A stretch of DNA of 64,000 nucleotides, taken from Rhodohalobacter barkolensis (GTDB lineage: Bacteria > Bacteroidota > Rhodothermia > Balneolales > Balneolaceae). Under the pieces are notes generated by a model, which saw only the letters and a list, made by a program, of their open reading frames with translations, was not told the DNA's origin and made no database searches. The translations under genes and the position numbers were made by a program. Within the stretch, counting starts at the first letter, position 1, and every line of letters begins with the position of its first letter. The DNA lies in the NCBI RefSeq assembly GCF_002834295.1, contig NZ_PISP01000001.1:1240001-1304000 (forward strand), read 5' to 3'. Shown here in pieces: positions 26,644 to 34,919 of this stretch.

Positions 26644-26665
26644 AAATACTCAATTTTTACTTGTG

Positions 26666-28333
26666 TCAGATCTCAACCTTTACCACCCAAGGCCCGGTAG
26701 TGATCCAAACATAATCGGTGCCAATATCAATGGACGAACCGCCCGTAAGATCTTCCGTTTCCACTCGGGTCCAGGTACCACCGGCATCCGTTGTTTCATA
26801 GAAAAAGCTTTCTGAGGTATTCTCAAAGTTTTGCCCAATCAAATAGCCGTGTCTGAATGTGCTAAATACAACATCCTGTGCTGCAGAGAAACCGGTGTGG
26901 GACAATCGCTCGCTGGATTGTTCACCTTTGCTCAACAATTTATAGACTGAACGACCTGAACCTGTAACTCCCTCCTCTTCGTTTGTCATGTGAATGAAGT
27001 TGAACGGTCCACCCATATAGTCATACACAACTTCCCAGGTAGCTCCACCATCCTCAGTATAAATAATCAGTCGATTGTCTGCGGGAGAATAGTGTCCGGC
27101 TGCCCATCCCATATTTTCATCCAAAAAGAAAAGATCATTGATCCAGAATGTTTCTGTTCCACCAAAAGCCCCGACAAACTGATCCTGAACCGTCCAGGTA
27201 TCGCCACCGTCGGTTGTTTTTACAATCAGATCATTGACACCTGCCACCCAACCGGTATTTTCATCGTTAAAAAACAAGGTTCGGGGTTCATCATCCGTCT
27301 CATACACCAACGTCCAGGTAGTGCCGCCATCAGTCGTTTTATAAACCCCCTGATCACCGGTAAATTCACCATACACTGTACCGGTTACGAATCCAACGTT
27401 TTCATTAATCATCTGAAGATCGGTCACAACAAAATCATCTTCCATCTGAAACGTCCAGGTTTCCCCACCATCAGTTGTTTTCGCAATCAGGCCTTCACCG
27501 CCAACCCATCCAAGATCGTCGGATAAGAAATCAAGTGTATTTAGCCTCGCACCGCTGCCTGTATCAAACCATGTTGTGGCATTAGCCGGTGCCGGTTCTT
27601 CTTCAAAATTTGCAATGATGTTCATATTCCCTTCAACGGTAACCTGAACTGGATTCTCTTCACCCGAAATATCTCCGGACCACTCTACAAACATCCACCC
27701 TTCTGCAGGTACTGCCGTATACTCAATCACGGTTCCATATTCAACCTCTTCAGATTCCGATGAGATGATCTGCTCAACAATTTCACCCTCTCCAACTTTC
27801 TCGGTGGTTATTTCATAGGTAGTCGCTTCAAAAACAGCGGTCACACTTTTTTCACTGTCAATAGTAATGGTTTCAGGATTTGTTGAACCGGACAAATCTC
27901 CCGTCCACTCAACAAATTCCCATCCCTCATCAGGTTCTGCCGTAAGCTGAACCGCTGTTCCCTCTTGATAACTTTCCGTTTTGGAAGTAACCACTTGTTC
28001 CTGAATGGTCCCGCTGCCCTCAGTTTCTAAGGTGAGATCGTATTCAAGCATTTCAAACTGTGCTGTGATGCTTTTATCGCTGTTCATTACAATCGAAGCC
28101 GGGTTTGATGCCCCATTATGATCTCCCTGCCAGCCGGAGAAGATCCATCCTTGATTAGCTGACGCGGTTAATGTCACTTCATCACCCTCATCAAATTCTC
28201 CCTGTGACGGAGAAACAGCACCTGCTTCTTCCGGATTCACATTGGTACTTAGCGTGAAGATTTCTGTATTTTCTGTCGTTGCACTGCATCCTAAAAATAA
28301 AAGTACGGTAAGTAGTGGTAATAGCTTTTTCAT
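26666..28333 (-). CDS. Lipoprotein with three InlB-type B-repeats and a YCF48-like beta-propeller
   Basis: This 555-residue lipoprotein (lipobox FLGC, Cys16) begins with three tandem divergent InlB B-repeat domains (about 27-95, 97-170, 172-245), each with the core GWxFxxWxGD and a final ITAQF/VTAVF/IIANF strand. Next comes a propeller of YCF48/BNR-like blades (about 250-550) marked by GGETWTFQ, GGTTWTLV, GGDTWTVQ, GGATWEVV and GGTWTRV. YCF48-type propellers assist photosystem II assembly in phototrophs, but in heterotrophic Bacteroidota they are generic surface propellers of unknown role. The B-repeats suggest a stalk that holds the propeller away from the cell. No partner genes are nearby. 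Confidence 0.82.
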   Translation of the reverse strand: MKKLLPLLTVLLFLGCSATTENTEIFTLSTNVNPEEAGAVSPSQGEFDEGDEVTLTASANQGWIFSGWQGDHNGASNPASIVMNSDKSITAQFEMLEYDLTLETEGSGTIQEQVVTSKTESYQEGTAVQLTAEPDEGWEFVEWTGDLSGSTNPETITIDSEKSVTAVFEATTYEITTEKVGEGEIVEQIISSESEEVEYGTVIEYTAVPAEGWMFVEWSGDISGEENPVQVTVEGNMNIIANFEEEPAPANATTWFDTGSGARLNTLDFLSDDLGWVGGEGLIAKTTDGGETWTFQMEDDFVVTDLQMINENVGFVTGTVYGEFTGDQGVYKTTDGGTTWTLVYETDDEPRTLFFNDENTGWVAGVNDLIVKTTDGGDTWTVQDQFVGAFGGTETFWINDLFFLDENMGWAAGHYSPADNRLIIYTEDGGATWEVVYDYMGGPFNFIHMTNEEEGVTGSGRSVYKLLSKGEQSSERLSHTGFSAAQDVVFSTFRHGYLIGQNFENTSESFFYETTDAGGTWTRVETEDLTGGSSIDIGTDYVWITTGPWVVKVEI

Positions 28334-28531
28334 ATCCGGTTTTAAAAATTGTTTATTTCTAAATATTTCGCTCTCAGACGAAACTGTTTAAATACAAAAG
28401 CGTATTCCGGATAAATTTTATGTCATTTTATTTAAAACCCGTGCCTTTTCCTGATGGACTTAACTAAAAGAAGTGAATTGAAATGATGTATGCGACTACC
28501 TTCTACTGAATTCAAAATTAGCGTCAACCTT

Positions 28532-29221
28532 TTATAGAACGTTGTATTGTCCCCCAGTTTCAGAAATCAGGATATCTCCTTTCAGAATTTCCTGCTTAAA
28601 CTTCAGCCCAAACTCTTTCTCCCATTTTGAAGCCGTCTCCATTTCGCCTTTTCGGCAGGCATCATCCAGAATAACAACATGATTCTCAGCCAGACTTGAT
28701 CTGAAATAGGCCAAAGCGGGATATCGTGAATAGTCACACTCTCTCTTCTTTGCCGGCGGCCCATCAACAAAAAGAAGATCTATCGGTTCTTTAGATATTT
28801 CACGATCCAATACTGCTGTATCATACCATTCATATGATTGGTCCAGACAATACTCAGAGTGAGTTAAAGGGGCATGAATCAACTCAACCTGATCTTGCAG
28901 ATCATTCTTCTGCAGATGCTCACTTAGGATAGACAGCCAATTTTCATCATGATCAATGGATTGAAATTTTATATCCGCATTTAATCCTTTTATCAAACCG
29001 GCGACGTAAATCGTTGAGATGCCGCTGCCACACTCCACTATATGCTTTCTCCTGTGGATGGAAATATCATTCAGAACGTAAAGAAGTGCCGTTGGGTGAA
29101 TGGATGCCCCCGTCCAGGGTAAATACTCAGAATGCACATTTTTAAGCAGTTCAAGGCTGCGAATATCTTTAACCTCAAGAACCAGATCACGAAGCACAAA
29201 TTTTTTAAAAAGATTGACCAT
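28532..29221 (-). CDS. Class I SAM-dependent methyltransferase-like protein
   Basis: This 229-residue cytosolic protein has a Rossmann-type SAM site: motif I VECGSGISTIYVAG (about 60-73), an acidic residue ending the next strand (IDHDENW, about 90), and IDLLFVDGPPAKK (about 148-160), followed by HVVILDDACRKGEMETASKW. The DGPP and ILDDA blocks resemble the methyltransferase group that acts on sugars or small molecules (class I, type 24-like). The acceptor is unknown. It stands alone between intergenic regions of about 180-200 bases. Confidence 0.75.
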   Translation of the reverse strand: MVNLFKKFVLRDLVLEVKDIRSLELLKNVHSEYLPWTGASIHPTALLYVLNDISIHRRKHIVECGSGISTIYVAGLIKGLNADIKFQSIDHDENWLSILSEHLQKNDLQDQVELIHAPLTHSEYCLDQSYEWYDTAVLDREISKEPIDLLFVDGPPAKKRECDYSRYPALAYFRSSLAENHVVILDDACRKGEMETASKWEKEFGLKFKQEILKGDILISETGGQYNVL

Positions 29222-29398
29222 GTCAGGTTATTTATAGCAGATTGATATAAAAAAAGAAGCAGGCGTGTTTATAACTTTTATGCCGGTTTTTTCCGACTAA
29301 AAAGTAGCCAATGGATTCGGAAGATTGTAGTTTAAAAGCAAAAGTTCATAAATCTAATCGTCAGATGAATTTTTCAGTTAAACTATTCGGGGCATTTT

Positions 29399-30430
29399 TT
29401 ATTCACTCCGTTTTACTTTCCGAATCAATCCTGCGTTGACAAAATCAAACGATGAACATCCCAAAAGTACCAGTATTAATCGTGTTTGGCGCTTCCAGTC
29501 ATCAATTAATTGATCCAGGCCTTTCTCCCCATCATCCTTAATTGCCCGGATTATTGGTTGAGCCGTAGCTGCGAAATCAGCACCCAGCGCCAAAGCTTTT
29601 ACCAGATCAAATGGAGACCGGATACCCCCGGAAGCAATTAAATCGAATCGATAGGTTTCCCGGAGCGGTACAATTTGATTGATACACTCCACGGTCGGAA
29701 TTCCCCAGTCATTAAACTGATGCATAGGATTCTTCTGTCGCTCTCTCAGATTTTCCACCTTCGCCCAGCTGGTTCCACCTGCTCCGGCAGTGTCGATACA
29801 GTCTACACCCATGGTAAGTAATCGTCGTGCAACCGAGCCTGAGATTCCTGCGCCGGTCTCTTTGACAATTACCGGCAGATCTGAATTGGCGATCAGATGC
29901 TCAATTCCCTTTTCAATACCGACAAAATCGTGATCCCCCTCAGGTTGCATCAACTCCTGCAGCGGATTTAGATGAATGATAATTGCGTTCGCTTTGATAC
30001 TGCTCACCAACAGATCTATCTTCTCTTTCTGCAAACTTCCAATAAGCTGAGCACCACCAATATTGGCTGCAATAAATGCGTTTGGTGCATATTTCCTGAC
30101 TACCGAAAATGATTCAATCTGAGAATCGTCCTCAAGCATCGCACGCTGACTTCCCACGCCAAAAGGTAAATCATGCTTTTCACAGCACTTTGCAATAATA
30201 GAGTTCACAGAGCCGGCTTCCGTGTAACCACCTGTCATAGATGAGATAAATAGTGGAAATGAAAATCGTTTTCCCAAAAGTGTTGCACCCAGATCCACTT
30301 CAGTCGGGTTTACTTCTGGAAGTGCGTTGTGTACAAAATCGTATCTCTCAAATCCCGTCGATTTTTGGTAAAAAACATCACTGTATGCCGTGAGTTCAAC
30401 GTGATCTTTTTTTCGCTCCTGTATGGACAT
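29399..30430 (-). CDS. fni: Type 2 isopentenyl-diphosphate delta-isomerase
   Basis: This enzyme interconverts IPP and DMAPP using reduced FMN and Mg2+. The 343-residue protein matches the family length. The motifs are those of the Fni/IDI-2 group: RKKDHVEL at the N-terminus, FISSMTGG (about 60), GVGSQRAML, then QEL-QPEGD (about 160-170), VIVKETGAGIS (flavin/substrate region), IDTAGAGGTSWAKVE and the phosphate-binding IASGGIRSPFDLVKALALGAD. It supplies precursors for quinones, carotenoids and undecaprenyl carriers. The SDR gene upstream on the same strand is separated by 133 bases. Confidence 0.93.
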   Translation of the reverse strand: MSIQERKKDHVELTAYSDVFYQKSTGFERYDFVHNALPEVNPTEVDLGATLLGKRFSFPLFISSMTGGYTEAGSVNSIIAKCCEKHDLPFGVGSQRAMLEDDSQIESFSVVRKYAPNAFIAANIGGAQLIGSLQKEKIDLLVSSIKANAIIIHLNPLQELMQPEGDHDFVGIEKGIEHLIANSDLPVIVKETGAGISGSVARRLLTMGVDCIDTAGAGGTSWAKVENLRERQKNPMHQFNDWGIPTVECINQIVPLRETYRFDLIASGGIRSPFDLVKALALGADFAATAQPIIRAIKDDGEKGLDQLIDDWKRQTRLILVLLGCSSFDFVNAGLIRKVKRSE

Positions 30431-30563
30431 CGATCCTGATTAATTAATTATCTGTTTGACGTGATGCGGGATAGCACTTTGTGGATGTGAACAATTGTAT
30501 GCCCGAATCACAAAAATTTACTTCATGCAAAATATAGCCTGAATTACGAGCATAATACAATTT

Positions 30564-31301
30564 TCAAACCATATACGATCCGCCATTGATATGAAAAGTT
30601 GAGCCTGTCATATGTTTAACTTCTCCGCTTGCCAAAAAAGATACCAGGTTAGCCACTTCTTCGGGTTGTGTAATCTCATCAAATGCAGATCCAGCTGTTA
30701 ACGCCTCTACTCCCAAAATGTCTACAGACTCTTTCGCCATATCTGTCTCAATAAATCCGGGTGCTACCGTATAAGCTACAATTCCTTTTTTACTGAAATC
30801 TCTGGCTATACTTTTTGTAAACGCCGCCATACCTCCTTTTGATGCCGCATAAGCAGCATATTCCTGTGTATCTCCGCGATATGCTGCTCTCGATGCGATA
30901 TTGATAATAATCCCCTCACTGCCACTTTTTTGATGAGCGTTGATAAACCATTTGGATAGCAGCGCAGCAGATCTCAGATTTACGTTCATGGTTTGATCCC
31001 ATACCTCAAGCCAATCCTCGTCAGAGACTTCAAAATCTGCGTCAATGAATATCCCTGCGTTATTTATCAATACATCAGGTAACTCGCTATTTGATTGAAA
31101 TACCGGATTTAGCTTTTCATAAATCGCATCAAAATCATTCAAATCAACCTGAATTTCCGTGAACAGTTCAGACATTTGAAATTCCGGAGGAAACTCTGAA
31201 CTGCGTCGCGTGCCGGTTACCCGAATATTTTCTTTCAGTAACTTATCTGTAATTGCTTTTCCAATACCTCTCGATGCCCCGGTAACAACTGCGTGTTTCA
31301 T
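30564..31301 (-). CDS. Short-chain dehydrogenase/reductase (FabG-like)
   Basis: This 245-residue classical SDR has the cofactor motif TGASRGIG (about 7-14), the NNAG motif in LINNAGIF (about 84-91), the catalytic Ser in IINIASRAA (about 135) and YxxxK in YAASKGG (Tyr at about 148). The C-terminal GSTFHINGGSYMV is FabG-like. It probably uses NADPH on a 3-oxo or related carbonyl. The true substrate is open, since many paralogues share this pattern. Confidence 0.88.
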   Translation of the reverse strand: MKHAVVTGASRGIGKAITDKLLKENIRVTGTRRSSEFPPEFQMSELFTEIQVDLNDFDAIYEKLNPVFQSNSELPDVLINNAGIFIDADFEVSDEDWLEVWDQTMNVNLRSAALLSKWFINAHQKSGSEGIIINIASRAAYRGDTQEYAAYAASKGGMAAFTKSIARDFSKKGIVAYTVAPGFIETDMAKESVDILGVEALTAGSAFDEITQPEEVANLVSFLASGEVKHMTGSTFHINGGSYMV

Positions 31302-31365
31302 AAAATTTTACTCCTTATAACTCATTTTCCTAATTTCTGTTCAGATTGTTAAGCATTGAGTCAGT

Positions 31366-32508
31366 TCAAAACCAACTTTTCCGCTTAAAATAGTAAATCA
31401 TTCCGCCGGTCAACAAAACCATCAATCCAAGAGAAAATGGATATCCAAAATACCAGTTCAGTTCAGGCAAGTTATATGGGCTCACCTCCGAATTAAAGTT
31501 CATCCCATAAATTCCTGCAATAAAGGTGAGCGGAATGAAAATTGTTGCAATAATAGTAAGTACTTTCATCACCTCATTCATCCGGTTACTCAGCCCGGAC
31601 ATGTACATATCATAGAGTCCGAATACCATCTCGCGATTTGTCTCCATACTGTCCACAACCTGAACTATATGATCGTACAAATCCCTCAGAAAAACTTTTA
31701 CTTCTGTAGAGATGAGAGGCAGATCATCACGTATGAGCGAATTGATTCCATCGCGCAGCGACCAAACCGATTTTCTAAAGAAGATTAAATCTCTTCGAAG
31801 TGCGTGAATTTTCTGGAGCTGCTCTTCCCTGGGGTCATCCAGAATTTCCTCCTCTATCTTCTCAATATTTTCATTGATCACATCCAGCGCATAGAAATAG
31901 TGATCCACAATATTATCAGCCAGTGCATAGGCCAGGTAGTCCGGCCCGAATTTCCGAAGCCTTGTTGTGGTGAGTTCCAGGCGCTTCAAAATCGGATCAA
32001 AAATGGGCTCATCGCTTTCCTGGAATGAGAGTACATAATTATCACCTAAAACTATACTGATCTGTTCAGTTTGCACATTGTAGTTTCCATTATCTCCCTC
32101 ATGCTGTTTAATCATTCTTAATACGATGTAAACAGCATTTGGATAGTGTTCTACTTTCGGACGCTGTGAGGTGCTTACAATATCTTCCTGAACCAGAGGG
32201 TGCAACTCAAAGTAGTTCCAGACCGTTTTCAGTTTTTCGATGTCGTGAAGTCCGCGTATCTGAATCCAGGTTTTTGACTTATTCTGCAAAAAGGGTTCCG
32301 ACTTTTCAATTTTTTGAATGGGAATGATGTCGTAGTGGCTTTCATCAAAGTCGTGCACCGTCATCAATACTTCATCCAGGCGCTGTACCCCGGTATGAAT
32401 TGCCGTTCCGGGCACCTGTCCGGGAGGTTTTCGGTGATGTCTCCTCAGATGCCCTGAACTAAAAATAGATTGAAATTTATGCGCCGCTTTTTTGGATGCT
32501 TTATTCAT
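31366..32508 (-). CDS. corA: CorA-family magnesium/cobalt transporter
   Basis: This 380-residue protein has a large cytoplasmic N-terminal domain rich in helices (about 60-310) and two C-terminal transmembrane helices. The CorA signature GMN occurs in AGIYGMNFN (about 336-338) at the end of the first helix, and the protein ends in a short basic tail (KRKSWF). CorA proteins form pentameric Mg2+ channels in the inner membrane. The very basic N-terminal leader (about 1-30) is longer than usual. It lies upstream of the SDR gene on the same strand, with a 64-base gap. Confidence 0.92.
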   Translation of the reverse strand: MNKASKKAAHKFQSIFSSGHLRRHHRKPPGQVPGTAIHTGVQRLDEVLMTVHDFDESHYDIIPIQKIEKSEPFLQNKSKTWIQIRGLHDIEKLKTVWNYFELHPLVQEDIVSTSQRPKVEHYPNAVYIVLRMIKQHEGDNGNYNVQTEQISIVLGDNYVLSFQESDEPIFDPILKRLELTTTRLRKFGPDYLAYALADNIVDHYFYALDVINENIEKIEEEILDDPREEQLQKIHALRRDLIFFRKSVWSLRDGINSLIRDDLPLISTEVKVFLRDLYDHIVQVVDSMETNREMVFGLYDMYMSGLSNRMNEVMKVLTIIATIFIPLTFIAGIYGMNFNSEVSPYNLPELNWYFGYPFSLGLMVLLTGGMIYYFKRKSWF

Positions 32509-32681
32509 TAGTTAACTAAATTAACTTATCAATTGACCTGAGTAATAACAGTACTCTTTTTTTTTGAGAATATCGATCCTTTCTCGAAATCATATCATCA
32601 GTAATCCGGCAAATCAATTCTGATTAAACCGTACAATTCGATAACTTCCCATGCCCATCAGTAGGAATTTTTAGTACAATT

Positions 32682-33671
32682 ATGATCAATTTTACAGCTC
32701 AGCCTAAAATCGAACTCCATCTCCATCTCGACTGCTCACTCAGCTATAGTGTAGTTCAAACGCTCGATCCCTCGATCACGGAAACTCAATATAAGAATGA
32801 ATTTGTAGCGTCTGTAAACTGCAGAGACTTAAATGATTACATTGCAAAGGCCGGACGTGCAATAGATTTGATGCAAAGCAGAGAAGCTTTACGTTTAGTT
32901 ACTCTCGATCTTTTTGATCAGCTCAAAAATGATAATGTAATTTATGCAGAGTTACGATTTGCACCTCTTGAACACACAAAAAAAGGATTAACTCCCCAAC
33001 AGGTTGTTGAAGCCGTTGAAAAAGCTACACAAGAAGGTATTCAGCGAACGGGAATTGAAGCCGGAGTCATATTGTGTACGCTGCGGCACTACTCTGAAGA
33101 GGAGAGCCTTGAGACTGTAAACCTTTGCTCTGATTTTAATAACACAAGAATTGTGGGATTTGACATTGCAGCCGATGAAGCCGGTTATCCGGTGGATAAT
33201 CATGTAAAAGCTTTTGAGTATGCCCGTCGATACAGCATTCCCTGTACGGCTCACGCGGGTGAAGCGTGCGGGGCTGAAAGTGTTTGGGAAACCCTGCAAG
33301 AGTTTAAACCTTCCCGAATTGGCCATGGAGTGCGAAGTGTTGAGGATCCGAAATTGATGGAGCATTTGAAAAAAAAACAAATTCACCTTGAAGTTTGTCC
33401 CACGAGCAATACATATACAAAAGTAGTATCCAGACTTGAAGATCATCCGGTAGATAGAATCTATAATTCCGGTGTATCCATGAGTATTAACACGGATGGA
33501 CGAACCATTTCGAATGTTTCACTTCGGGATGAGTATGAATCGCTTCATGAAATTTTTGATTGGACAAAAGAGCATCTGCTTACGTGCAATCTGGAAGCAA
33601 TTGAGCACGCTTTTATTGATGAAAAGATGAAGGAAAAGCTACGCTTTAAGCTATTAGATGGTTGGAAATGA
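32682..33671 (+). CDS. add: Adenosine deaminase
   Basis: This should deaminate adenosine and deoxyadenosine to inosine forms in purine salvage. The 329-residue metallohydrolase has zinc ligands HLHLD (about 12-16) and His in TAHAGE (about 192-197, with catalytic Glu), the general-base His in RIGHGVRS (about 214), and the late Asp in SINTDGRTIS (about 273). The residue after that Asp is Gly rather than the Asp of the classic NTDDP motif; many bacterial relatives have NTDNR here, so this is family variation. A 15-bp palindrome directly follows the gene. Confidence 0.92.
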   Translation: MINFTAQPKIELHLHLDCSLSYSVVQTLDPSITETQYKNEFVASVNCRDLNDYIAKAGRAIDLMQSREALRLVTLDLFDQLKNDNVIYAELRFAPLEHTKKGLTPQQVVEAVEKATQEGIQRTGIEAGVILCTLRHYSEEESLETVNLCSDFNNTRIVGFDIAADEAGYPVDNHVKAFEYARRYSIPCTAHAGEACGAESVWETLQEFKPSRIGHGVRSVEDPKLMEHLKKKQIHLEVCPTSNTYTKVVSRLEDHPVDRIYNSGVSMSINTDGRTISNVSLRDEYESLHEIFDWTKEHLLTCNLEAIEHAFIDEKMKEKLRFKLLDGWK

Positions 33672-33672
33672 A

Positions 33673-33705
33673 AAACCTTGGAGGTTTTAGAAACCTCCAA
33701 GGTTT
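33673..33705. repeat. Perfect 15-bp inverted repeat after the adenosine deaminase gene
   Basis: AAACCTTGGAGGTTT and its exact reverse complement are separated by TAG. On the minus strand a short T-run follows, so it could end transcription of one or both converging genes. Its high symmetry also fits a dispersed palindromic element. Confidence 0.85.
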
Positions 33706-33768
33706 AGAAAGATGATTTTATTTTAAATGCCAAACCGCTCAAAACGAGCAGTCGTGTGACTGACACTT

Positions 33769-34779
33769 CTATCTCCAGCCTACACGATCCATCAATCGAA
33801 TAGCCAGCGGATTGTTTTCTCCGTAAGACGTTACATTTACAGCATCACTGTCAAATGATCCAAACTCTCCCAAAACACCCGGAACTTCCATGTCCTGCAA
33901 AATTGGGAATTCATTATTTCCAATCGAGTAAAGCTGCTGTGCTTCTTCTGTTGCGAGATATTCGATAAACCGAACGGCATTCTCTTTGTTGGGTGAGTTT
34001 GATGCAATTCCGGCACCGCTGATATTCACATGGGCTCCGCCAAATTCAGATGTTGGGAAGTAGATAGCCACATTCTCGGCCACTTCCTGGTCTTGCTCTT
34101 GTTCAGACTGCATTAATCGAGCCAGGTAGTAGTGGTTAGCGATAGCTACATCACAGATACCGGCCGCAACGGCTTTAATTTGATCTGTATCTCCACCCTG
34201 AGGATCTCTTGCGAAATTGTTGACAAGTCCCTCTGCCCACTCTTCTACTCGTTCCTCACCGTGACTTTCAATCATTGAAGCAACCAGCGACTGATTATAA
34301 ATATTATTGGAGGAACGAACACACAGCCTTCCGCTCCACTCTTCGTCAGCAAGTTCCAGGTACCCTTTTAAATCTTCCGGATCTACATTTTCTTTATTGT
34401 AGATGATGCCACGAACTCGTTCGGAAAGTCCAACCCACATATCATCCACATCACGAAGCTGGTCAGGGATAACACGTTCCAGGTAGTCGGATTCAATCGG
34501 TTGCAGCACACCTGCTTCTTTCGCTCTCCATAGACGGCCGGCATCAACTGTAATGACTACATCCGCCGGACTATTGATCCCCTCGTTTCTCATTCTTTCA
34601 ATTAATTCATCACTTGAACCCTCAATCAAGTTGATCTCAATACCGGTTTCTTCGGTAAATTGATCATAAAGTTCAAGATCAGTGTCGTAGTGACGCGAGG
34701 AGTAAATATTTAATTCGTTCGTATCTGAGCATGAAAAAAGAAAAGCCAGGGAAGCAATAAGTAAAAGTATTCGTTTCAT
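33769..34779 (-). CDS. Iron(III)-type ABC transporter substrate-binding lipoprotein (FutA/FbpA-like)
   Basis: This 336-residue periplasmic-binding-type lipoprotein (lipobox LFSC, Cys17) has two alpha/beta lobes of the ferric-binding group: YSSRHYDTDLELYDQFTEETGI at the start, PADVVITVDAGRLWRAKEAGVLQP (about 85-108), ERVRGIIYNKENV, then YYLARLMQSEQ and GAHVNISGAGIASNSPNKENAVRFIEYL. Tyrosines needed for Fe3+ coordination are present in the usual C-lobe region. No permease or ATPase gene is adjacent, so it is an orphan that must use a transporter encoded elsewhere, or do another job. Confidence 0.85.
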   Translation of the reverse strand: MKRILLLIASLAFLFSCSDTNELNIYSSRHYDTDLELYDQFTEETGIEINLIEGSSDELIERMRNEGINSPADVVITVDAGRLWRAKEAGVLQPIESDYLERVIPDQLRDVDDMWVGLSERVRGIIYNKENVDPEDLKGYLELADEEWSGRLCVRSSNNIYNQSLVASMIESHGEERVEEWAEGLVNNFARDPQGGDTDQIKAVAAGICDVAIANHYYLARLMQSEQEQDQEVAENVAIYFPTSEFGGAHVNISGAGIASNSPNKENAVRFIEYLATEEAQQLYSIGNNEFPILQDMEVPGVLGEFGSFDSDAVNVTSYGENNPLAIRLMDRVGWR

Positions 34780-34876
34780 TGATCAGGGAGCTATTTTTTA
34801 TTAATAATTTTATTTAGACCAATTCTAAATAAATAACACCCAAGAATCAAGGCTTCGGGCAAATATCCGGTAAATT

Positions 34877-34907
34877 CCTCGTCAGTCTAGATTTGAGACT
34901 GACGAGG
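34877..34907. repeat. 12-bp inverted repeat downstream of the EF-G-like gene
   Basis: CCTCGTCAGTCT and AGACTGACGAGG are perfect complements around a 7-base loop. It may act as a terminator of the minus-strand gene, but the following T-run is weak. Confidence 0.75.
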
Positions 34908-34919
34908 TTTAGATTCAAT

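Noticed and set aside
26990-27526. A 178-codon open frame antisense to the YCF48-like lipoprotein gene
   Set aside because: It mirrors the repeated propeller blades on the other strand and has no features of its own.
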